Shown here: positions 58,501 through 61,699 of the stretch, piece after piece
Position numbering within the stretch: the first letter of the stretch is position 1
Layout of the letters: each line of letters starts with the position of its first letter
From: Allolobophora icterica
Taxonomy: Eukaryota > Annelida > Clitellata > Crassiclitellata > Lumbricidae
Direction: 5' to 3'
Assembly (NCBI GenBank): GCA_963556255.1
Contig: OY744608.1
Location: forward strand, 35,044,599 to 35,108,598
Length of the DNA: 64,000 nt
Position numbers and translations under genes: made by a program
The notes under the pieces: model-generated
What the model was told of the DNA's origin: nothing
Databases searched by the model: none
The model's input: the letters and a program-made list of their open reading frames with translations, nothing else

Positions 58501-60252
58501 TTTCCTAAGTTATCAATTTGGCATTATGATTTGTAGCTTTGGAGTTGGAACTAAATCCATTTAGTTGCGAATTGACTGGCCAACCAAAGTTATGCTAATA
58601 TGCATGCCTTGTAAATTGTGATTGATTTTTTGATTTGATTGCAGATTTTCTGTTGATTGGTATCTGGATTGTGTTTGTAGTTTAAAGTACAGTCAGTATC
58701 AGGAACAGGGGAGGCAGATTGAGGGAGGCATTTCACAGTTAAACAAGGAGGACTATATGATAACAGCAGTACCACAACAGCAGAGAGCCTTTTCTCGAGA
58801 TCCTCAGGGATACCTAAAAACACCAATGCCCAGAGCGGCTTACAGCAGCAGCAATGATCAATCCTTTGAGGATCATCGTAGCCAGCCTGCTGGCCAAGCT
58901 CACATCTCAACCGGCAGAGATGACTACGTTGTGTCACGTGATGCGCTCTATCATGTCCCTCCACAGCGAAGTCTACACGATTACTCCATCCCACCTACAC
59001 AGAATCCTTATGTTGGCCATGAGGCCTTGGATCAAAGTCTGGAATACTATCACCAAGAAAATTTGCCTCCGCTTGGAGGACATCCACCACGTACATACTA
59101 CCAAGATGATGAACTTGTGGCCCCAGTTCGCTCACCTGTGGGGTTTTATCGAAAAAACAGTCCCCAGTTGTTCGTGCCTGAGGCAACCGATCCATCCAGG
59201 GATTATTACAGGTCAAGGGAGTCGCGACCTGTCCCTCAGTTGGGGCATTATTACCAGAGGGAGAACTTTGATAGGGGGCATCAATATAAACAGAATAGAA
59301 ACCAGAGCAGGCATTACTACCATCCAAGTGAGCCTTATGGCCATGATCGTTCGAGGGACCAATGTGCACTGGATCTCAGCCAGTACGCATTGAAGCCACA
59401 GGACCACGGAGGACCTCATGGCTACAGGAATCCAGAGTTAGGCCCACAGACAAGGCAGCATGCACCTACTTCTGATCTGAAGGTTTGAGCCAATGTTTTA
59501 TTTAAGTGTGAATGGTGTAATGTGTAATGGCTTCTATTGTGTGAAGTTGTGGTTGGGTCCTATTTATATATATGTATGTATCAATACACTGATGTATTGC
59601 CTGTTAGTTTATGCAATGAAAGCTGCTTTACAAGAGTCTTGTGTGTTTATTTGTGTTACTGTGCAGTATTTAAAAAAAGCTTTTGCTCATTAACCCAATT
59701 TAATTTTAGCGTGTTTTGTAATTATGAATTTGGCTGTGGTGTGTTTCTTTAGGTAAGAGCTGTGTTGATTTAATTAGCTCTGCCTGGTTTCTCTTTAGAG
59801 GTGCTATATGAACTGACAGTAACATTTTGTATTGGATGTCCCAGATTTCGATTATCTGTAATTTAGTCAGTTCTGTGATGGTTACAGATTTTCTGAGACT
59901 GGATGTGAGCGAAGGTGCTGGTATTTTAATCTTTAGTGCATAGTGGTGTTTGTATTGATACACAAGAAAGCAATTGAGATGGTGCATGAGATCATGGTGT
60001 TAGGGTTTTGGTATTAGTCATAAATAAGTTAGATGATTTGGATGTGAGAGTTATTGATATAATCCTATCATTGAATTACCAAGACAGGGAATGCTAATAA
60101 AGCTGATATATATATACCTGTCAATAAAAGTTGTGTTCCTGATAAAATAAATAAGCAATTTTTTGCTTGTAGATTCCAAATCTGCCTCCAAATGTTTATC
60201 CTCCCTACAAAGAAGTCAGCCCGGTCTTCATGCCAGGTGTAAATATCGACAG
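29391..60252 (+). CDS. pard3: par-3 (PARD3/Bazooka) polarity scaffold, 19 exons
   Basis: Coding exons 29391-29510, 31016-31126, 39748-39958, 45558-45691, 46626-46786, 47236-47319, 48595-48720, 50261-50364, 50781-50939, 52331-52470, 53666-53794, 54136-54317, 55113-55219, 55467-55523, 56112-56342, 57395-57512, 57887-58036, 58645-59482 and 60173-60252 join in phase to about 1080 residues. PAR-3 organises the PAR-3/PAR-6/aPKC complex at cell junctions and the apical cortex. Domains in order: N-terminal oligomerisation domain (1-80, with DGGILDLDD), PDZ1 (about 248-330), PDZ2 (about 395-482), aPKC-binding region (about 575-675, SRKSISMDDL and FNQSFRAAVIDKSY), basic lipid-binding segment (about 700-750, KKFGWFFRFGKKNKK), tyrosine-rich tail. 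No PDZ3 is found between PDZ2 and the aPKC region. The family identity is very secure; exon 5's donor and the final exon are not. The gene may end at a tiny exon near 60927 or beyond the window. Confidence 0.95.
29511..31015. other. par-3 intron 1
   Basis: Contains a decayed hAT-like end (GGTGTCAAAGAGGTTGCGCA, near 30070) and a LINE 3' tail fragment around 30780-30910. Short plus-strand frames at 29602-29945 lack splice or family support. Confidence 0.5.
31016..31126 (+). CDS. pard3: par-3 exon 2: oligomerisation domain end
   Basis: Acceptor TTTTAG, donor CAG/GTTGGT, phase 0 on both sides. It encodes NNWITEKTV, then SDGGILDLDDKIVDV and DDKEQ, the second half of the PB1-like N-terminal domain. 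Confidence 0.95.
31127..33379. other. par-3 intron 2, left part
   Basis: Mostly unique DNA. A LINE 3' end on the minus strand, tailed by ATTC repeats, lies at about 31640-31760 (GAGGCGCTCC block). A polypyrimidine TCC tract is at 32618-32725. Confidence 0.5.
32618..32725. repeat. Polypyrimidine (TCC/TTCC) tract
   Basis: Imperfect CCT/TTCC repeats with almost no purines on the plus strand, inside par-3 intron 2. It is capable of triplex-type structure. Confidence 0.88.
33380..33547. mobile_element. hAT MITE, GGCGTCTA family, TSD GTGGCAGG
   Basis: A 168-bp element from CAGAGGCGTCTATCC to GTAGACGCCCCTG with perfect GTGGCAGG copies (33372-33379, 33548-33555). Third member of the family seen at 19458-20202 and 28408-28591. 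Confidence 0.92.
33590..34880 (-). mobile_element. Decayed L2/CR1-like LINE
   Basis: Minus-strand fragments encode SLWNKLPPELC and other RT-tail remnants with many frameshifts. The 3' end is marked by GTAATTGTAATTGTAATT at 33600-33620. Confidence 0.65.
35040..35105. repeat. (ACT)n/(AAT)n trinucleotide tract
   Basis: Short array of TACTAC then AATAAT units. Confidence 0.9.
35145..36312 (-). mobile_element. Young 5'-truncated L2/CR1-like LINE, open RT frame
   Basis: A 368-codon minus-strand frame (36312-35206) without stops encodes the reverse transcriptase from just before block 4 to the natural C-terminus: LGVPQGSVLGPLLFILYTAD, HIFADDVQAF (catalytic FADD), LNASKTQFIWFG, RDLGVTLDSSLSF, then the post-RT tail SRIDYCNSLL, EKLHWLPLSARIKFK and SLWNTLSP. 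The endonuclease and the first RT blocks are missing. The 3' end carries ACAAT repeats (35145-35166 on plus). It sits antisense in par-3 intron 2. The unbroken frame suggests recent insertion, but the copy cannot move by itself. Confidence 0.93.
36505..36790 (+). mobile_element. LINE 3' end
   Basis: GGCCCTGGTAGCAGGGTCTG then CAACCCCTTTTGG resembles the LINE 3' end block seen at 10430 and 60960, ending in ACAATACAAT repeats. Confidence 0.5.
36815..38465. repeat. Intronic satellite with X-box palindromes, interrupted
   Basis: Degenerate tandem units of roughly 50-90 bp follow the pattern AATAATTGCATTGTGATTTC-AYAGAGG-ATATTGCCATAGCAACCTCTTGT. At least 15 copies of the GCATTGTGATTTCA block are recognisable. 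The array is split by a TIR element at about 37110-38029. Exact GTTGCCATAGCAAC palindromes lie at 38063-38076 and 38229-38242. Confidence 0.82.
37110..38029. mobile_element. TIR element inserted in the satellite
   Basis: Left end TAGGGTTGTTAATATCAG and right end the reverse complement of TAGGGTTGTTAAACAGAAAT; both continue inside with CGATTATCG-type sequence. It interrupts the satellite, whose GTAATA motif flanks both sides. Probably hAT-like, but the duplication is ambiguous. No transposase frame. Confidence 0.72.
38596..38683. mobile_element. Fragment of the GTACCCC MITE family
   Basis: GGGTACGGGTACCCCTCATA then AAATTACGCTTATG matches the right half of 15120-15274. Confidence 0.7.
39040..39650 (+). 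mobile_element. Decayed copy of the 35145 LINE family
   Basis: One plus-strand frame reads VHAFVCSRLNYCSSLLVGL, then LQSILNAAA and AHIQFKVLILVSKAQLGL, the same tail as the 35145 element. It ends CACTTTATAAATGTCTGCAT and ACAATACAAT repeats. Confidence 0.85.
39748..39958 (+). CDS. pard3: par-3 exon 3: linker
   Basis: Acceptor CTGCAACAG, donor at 39959, phase 0 in and 1 out. The peptide starts IQVISDGNH and includes SGSSLGTSSPDIF, matching the Ser/Gly-rich linker after the N-terminal domain in PAR-3. Confidence 0.9.
40555..40612. repeat. (TG)n-rich tract
   Basis: Imperfect TG/TTTG dinucleotide run in par-3 intron 3. Confidence 0.9.
40620..44012. other. par-3 intron 3, mostly unremarkable
   Basis: No gene is supported. 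40870-41420 is richer in CpG than its surroundings and has short overlapping frames without family resemblance. 43730-43870 may be another LINE 3' end (GACCCAGGTCCCTTAAGGGT). Confidence 0.4.
44013..45403. mobile_element. 1.4-kb TIR element with perfect 29-bp ends
   Basis: The ends AGGCCAAAAAAAAATAATGG then TGTGTTTCC are exact inverted repeats. Inside are a TATG microsatellite bracketed by inverted GGGTCCGCTAT units (44123-44511), about 300 bp of AGGCTGGTTGCTAA-type subrepeats, and a direct repeat of about 90 bp (from 44822 and 44920; CTTTACTTGTAGGCCTACTT). No transposase. It lies in par-3 intron 3. TSD not clear. Confidence 0.82.
44123..44511. repeat. TATG array flanked by inverted GGGTCCGCTAT units
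   Basis: Left: GGGGGTCTGCTATTCC then GGGGTCCGCTATATAC. Right: the reverse complement, GGGTCCGCTACTCC then GGGTCCGCTATACATG. Between them is a degenerate TATG/CATA array. The frames are repeat artefacts. Confidence 0.85.
45558..45691 (+). CDS. pard3: par-3 exon 4: linker with LRVRRGSEP
   Basis: Acceptor ATTTCAG, donor AAA/GTGAGT, phase 1 in, 0 out. LRVRRGSEPVL corresponds to the conserved basic LxVRRxSxPxL site in the linker, a likely phosphorylation/14-3-3 type site in the family. Confidence 0.9.
45692..46625. other. par-3 intron 4
   Basis: No repeat or gene recognised. Unique AT-rich DNA. Confidence 0.5.
46626..46786 (+). CDS. pard3: par-3 exon 5: linker, donor uncertain
   Basis: Acceptor TTTGCAG, starting SPNSRKDPLGSTSS. 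Exon 6 needs a phase-2 junction. Donor GTTAAG at 46787 gives phase 2 and joins NKQ to ESELIIV. A much better-looking donor (CCG/GTAAGT at 46848) is phase 0 and would break the frame unless another small exon lies between. The exon extends to 46847 under that alternative. Confidence 0.7.
47236..47319 (+). CDS. pard3: par-3 exon 6: PDZ1 start
   Basis: Acceptor TTGAACAG, donor ACAG/GTATGA, phase 2 both sides. ESELIIVLPKSSEALGIHVV contains the PDZ1 carboxylate-binding loop, here ALGIHVV as in other PAR-3 proteins. Confidence 0.92.
48018..48215 (+). mobile_element. tRNA-related SINE
   Basis: CGATTAGTTAGAGCGCTTGC resembles an A-box region and TGGTTTGAGCTTCC a B-box. The body (GAGATGGTTACTGTGTATGG, then TTCACTC, AATTGCTCAGT) matches the minus-strand copy at 49690-49860. 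Ends in AATAATAAT. Confidence 0.7.
48370..48440. repeat. 71-base near-perfect hairpin
   Basis: ATTAGGAGATGCAGATCTCA at the left pairs with TGAGGTCTGCATCTCCTAAT at the right; the stem extends to GCATCA/TGATGC with one bulge, about 31 pairs and an 8-base loop. It lies in par-3 intron 6. A small foldback element is the simplest explanation; a microRNA-type precursor is possible. Confidence 0.75.
48595..48720 (+). CDS. pard3: par-3 exon 7: PDZ1 core
   Basis: Acceptor ACGACAG, donor CCAA/GTGAGT, phase 2 both sides. NLGLLIEKVEPGGRADRDGR then LHKHDRITEIN is the strand-helix-strand core of a PDZ domain. Confidence 0.95.
49168..49330 (-). mobile_element. LINE 3' end with (AAATC)n tail
   Basis: Tail ATCAAATCAAATCAAATC, then ATGCCCCAAAGGGATAG and CCCGCTAAATAGGGCAACC, matching 10430-10565. 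Confidence 0.6.
49690..49860 (-). mobile_element. tRNA-related SINE
   Basis: Minus-strand copy of the 48018 SINE: GGTTAGAGAGCGCTCTGCC, then GAGTTTGAGCTCC, then GAGATGGTTACTGTGTAAGG. Left side on plus adjoins ATACAATACAATG. Confidence 0.7.
50261..50364 (+). CDS. pard3: par-3 exon 8: PDZ1 end
   Basis: Acceptor GTTATGCAG, phase 2 in, 1 out. AQDIFRSSFLAPELRIKLL supplies the second helix and last strand of PDZ1. Confidence 0.92.
50781..50939 (+). CDS. pard3: par-3 exon 9: PDZ1-PDZ2 linker, PDZ2 first strand
   Basis: Acceptor TTTGTAG, donor AAAG/GTAATT, phase 1 both sides. A Ser/Pro linker with SPRKIPPAVPARNP precedes TMQTIAIELVKG, the first strand of PDZ2. Confidence 0.92.
51054..51700. mobile_element. 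piggyBac-like MITE with TTAA ends
   Basis: Starts TTAACCTTTTAACGACCACA and ends TGTGGTCGTTAAAGGGTTAA. TTAA at both borders is the piggyBac target. Inside, a roughly 80-bp block (CAAAACGTTGACAAAGGGAT... and GATAAAATGCTAAAGAATGG) occurs twice. In par-3 intron 9. No transposase. Confidence 0.82.
52331..52470 (+). CDS. pard3: par-3 exon 10: PDZ2 first half
   Basis: Acceptor TTTGCTAG, phase 1 in, 0 out, donor GTTTTC. AQGLGFSVTTRG is the binding loop; CPIYVKSI, then GAAVEDGRLKPGDVLLE, is the PDZ2 core. The combination GLGFS plus CPIYVK marks it as PDZ2 rather than PDZ3. Confidence 0.95.
52471..53665. other. par-3 intron 10
   Basis: Contains a LINE 3' tail on the minus strand from about 52790 (AATTTATATAGTGCCACATC). 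I looked here for PDZ-like sequence and found none. Frames at 52795-53161 lack family support. Confidence 0.5.
52545..52566. repeat. (CTG)n microsatellite
   Basis: About seven CTG units in par-3 intron 10. Confidence 0.9.
53666..53794 (+). CDS. pard3: par-3 exon 11: PDZ2 second half
   Basis: Acceptor TTTTCTAG, donor CAG/GTATGT, phase 0 both sides, 43 codons. INGISLSNKSKAEAVRMLRS then TIELLVRRAG completes the domain. Because it is a phase 0-0 exon, it could in principle derive from the second half of PDZ3 after a deletion. Confidence 0.94.
54136..54317 (+). CDS. pard3: par-3 exon 12: acidic linker
   Basis: Acceptor GCAATTTCAG, donor AGAG/GTAACA, phase 0 in, 2 out. KPAVPRPVSTLGFF is followed by a highly acidic run (DEEDELEEEQEEE). 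PDZ3 would be expected around here but is not encoded. Confidence 0.85.
54440..54830 (+). mobile_element. Decayed copy of the 35145 LINE family
   Basis: Reads TEQLHWLPLTDHIQFKVLFL, then in another frame a QSRSFASIGPSLWN-like remnant. Ends AGGCGCTTTATTAATCTG. In par-3 intron 12, the place where PDZ3 would be expected. Confidence 0.78.
55113..55219 (+). CDS. pard3: par-3 exon 13: before the aPKC region
   Basis: Acceptor TTTTTGACAG, phase 2 in, 1 out. RNGFGSLCSN resembles the REGFGRxSxS motif that precedes the aPKC-binding region in vertebrate PAR-3. Confidence 0.82.
55467..55523 (+). CDS. pard3: par-3 exon 14: 57-base micro-exon
   Basis: Acceptor GTTTTTTAG, donor CTG/GTAATT, phase 1 both sides, so it can be skipped without a frameshift. 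It encodes DQSKLLTLSDVSEHDAWTT, where LSDVSEHD matches the FSDASQLD-type motif. Confidence 0.78.
55524..56111. other. par-3 intron 14
   Basis: Unique sequence. No PDZ-like or other coding segment seen. Confidence 0.5.
56112..56342 (+). CDS. pard3: par-3 exon 15: aPKC-binding region (CR3)
   Basis: Acceptor CTCACTTAG, phase 1 both sides. It encodes KSRKSISMDDLRRNLAKSA and later FNQSFRAAVIDKSYNEP. The serine in NQSFRAA corresponds to the aPKC phosphorylation site that controls release of the kinase. One extra valine lies between RAA and IDKSY compared with vertebrates. Confidence 0.95.
56590..57060. mobile_element. LINE 3' tail plus probable SINE
   Basis: 56590-56720 has the minus-strand LINE tail signature TGAAATTTATATAGCACC. 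56860-56945 resembles a tRNA-type head (CGCCCAGTGGTTTAAGGTG, then GGTTGGTGGATCGAAG). Both lie in par-3 intron 15. Confidence 0.4.
57395..57512 (+). CDS. pard3: par-3 exon 16: basic segment
   Basis: Acceptor GCCTTTTCAG, donor CAG/GTGAGA, phase 1 in, 2 out. A Lys/Arg-rich run (IEDKKNRSKKDTERGSGKK) ends FGWFFR and continues in the next exon. This is the membrane-binding basic region of PAR-3. Confidence 0.92.
57887..58036 (+). CDS. pard3: par-3 exon 17: FGKKNKK segment
   Basis: Acceptor GGGGTTTTAG, donor CC/GTGAGT, phase 2 both sides. FGKKNKKPVDEHERSGHIEV matches the conserved RFGKxxK...KTGKI segment after the aPKC region. Confidence 0.93.
58071..58240. repeat. 170-bp foldback with arms of about 75 bp
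   Basis: 58071-58146 pairs with 58166-58240: TCATTCTGTGCAGTCCAAGG faces CCTTGGATTCCATAGAATGA, and AATTATCTGGTTGATAAT faces ATTATTAACCAGATAAT. The loop is about 19 bases. In par-3 intron 17. Probably a snap-back MITE. Confidence 0.85.
58645..59482 (+). CDS. pard3: par-3 exon 18: tyrosine-rich C-terminal tail
   Basis: Two acceptors fit the phase: TTTGATTGCAG (58644) and GTTTGTAG (58680), 12 codons apart. Donor AAG/GTTTGA at 59483 is phase 0 and just avoids an in-frame TGA. The peptide is long, apparently disordered, rich in Tyr, His, Pro and Gln, with five spaced YY pairs: LEYYHQEN, RTYYQDD, RDYYRSR, GHYYQREN and RHYYHPS. If the donor were unused, the protein would end two codons later. Confidence 0.85.
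60173..60252 (+). CDS. pard3: par-3 exon 19
   Basis: Acceptor TTTGCTTGTAG, donor ACAG/GTAAAT, phase 0 in, 2 out. NLPPNVYPPYKEVSPVFMPG is a proline-rich tail segment. At least one more exon must follow. Confidence 0.8.
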
Positions 60253-60344
60253 GTAAATTGTGATTCAAGGTGGCAGTTTTGATTTAAGAAAAGTTCAGTT
60301 TTAAAGGTTTCCATGCTGATCTGAATATTACTGGAATATTACTT

Positions 60345-60414
60345 TTAACACAAGCAGCCATATGGACGAGATAGACAGCTTGTCCGTATGGCTGCTTGTG
60401 TTAAACGAAACTTC
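60345..60414. repeat. 70-base near-perfect hairpin
   Basis: TTAACACAAGCAGCCATATG-GACGAG at left pairs with CTTGTCCGTATGGCTGCTTG-TGTTAA at right, with one or two mismatches and a short loop, just after par-3 exon 19. Confidence 0.82.
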
Positions 60415-60514
60415 TCTGACTTGTAGATAATATTAGTGATTACACTTTGTTGTTCATAAACTGAATTCAGAAAGCACAACTGGCTGTGAACATCATGCTC
60501 CGGTAGTAAAGAAT

Positions 60515-60679
60515 GTGAGATAATAACATAAGACAAGTATGCTTAATGTGAGATGATAATATAAGACAAGTATGCTTAATGTGAGATGATAATATAAGAC
60601 AAGTATGCTTAATGTGAGATGATAATATAAGACAAGTATGCTTAATGTGAGATGATAATATAAGACAAGTATGCTTAAT
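60515..60679. repeat. 33-bp minisatellite, five units
   Basis: Unit GTGAGATGATAATATAAGAC-AAGTATGCTTAAT repeated exactly five times; the first unit has two differences. Confidence 0.93.
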
Positions 60680-60926
60680 CCAGTCTAGTCTATAACTTCT
60701 ATAGCACTGTTATAATATTAAAGAATGTGATGTGACAATATGATAATATTGATAATACTGATAATTTGGTTAGAAATTCCTTTATTATTAGGATGCTTCT
60801 TGATGTTGTTTAAGTAGTAAAACTTTTCAATTTCTTTTAAAATCTCTCCCTCAGTCTGTTTACCTTTAAAAAAATGACAGATTTCCTTTTGTATGCCCTG
60901 GGCTTCCATTTAGCTTCTCTTTTCAG

Positions 60927-60942
60927 ATTATTTAGTTCTTAA
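60927..60942 (+). CDS. pard3: Candidate terminal micro-exon of par-3
   Basis: A good acceptor (CTTCTCTTTTCAG) is followed in the required phase 2 by codons for LFSS and then TAA. Short Ser-ending tails occur in PAR-3, so this could close the gene. It is equally possible that the real last exon is outside the window. Confidence 0.25.
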
Positions 60943-60959
60943 TATCTCCAAGTGTGGCA

Positions 60960-61202
60960 ATGTTAGTTAAGACTTTATTCTGCTATGTATATGCAAAATA
61001 ATTTAGATTTACAAGTTGGTTTTGTTTCGCGCCATTGTATATTAGCTTTGCAGATAGGTGTACCTGGTAGCGGGAGCTTTTCCCTTTTGGGACATCCTTT
61101 TGTCACCAGCTTGCTATGAAAGTATAATTGTATGCACTTTACATTGTGATTATTGGTTACAATAAACGAGTTTGTCATTGTCATTGTCATTGTCATTGTC
61201 AT
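60960..61202 (+). mobile_element. LINE 3' end with (TCATTG)n tail
   Basis: GTACCTGGTAGCGGGAGC, then CCTTTTGGGACATCC, then AATAAACGAG and a TCATTG array (61173-61202). Same 3' block as at 10430 and 49168 in reverse. The AATAAA near 61161 belongs to this element and should not be taken as par-3's without evidence. Confidence 0.6.
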
Positions 61203-61371
61203 TACTATGATGCTTTTGATGTAATATAATTAATATTATTTTTTAACTCATAACATTTTTACTCTCTTTTCCAAATTTTATTATCGGATTACTTCCATGT
61301 TTTATATTATCTCTCAACTTGTTCACCAATGTGCAATTCACTTTTGGTTTTTCAATTAAAGAATATTAATG

Positions 61372-61375
<4 letters not shown>

Positions 61376-61443
<68 letters not shown>

Positions 61444-61630
61444 TGTGACGCCCGAGGGATTATGTTTACCTCGGGACTAAAAAAAAAAAATAATAATAAT
61501 AATAATAATAATAATAATCTTTCCTTTGTTTAAGCACCTGCTAACCGCACTGCGCTGTACAGTGAGCATACATATAGTAGAAACGGCAGCCACGCAGGGC
61601 GCCTTACATACATTTATACAGCAGAAGCAC

Positions 61631-61697
<67 letters not shown>
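61376..61697. repeat. (AAT)n/(ATT)n arrays
   Basis: Three trinucleotide arrays (61376-61441, which is AAT then ATT and so self-complementary; 61485-61519; 61630-61697). Between them is about 110 bp of non-repeat DNA (61520-61629). The last array directly abuts the retrotransposon. Confidence 0.93.

Positions 61698-61699
<2 letters not shown>

Noticed and set aside
58590..58994. 134-codon minus-strand frame, and 124 codons at 58995-59369
   Set aside because: Antisense shadows of par-3 exon 18, which has conserved context on the plus strand.
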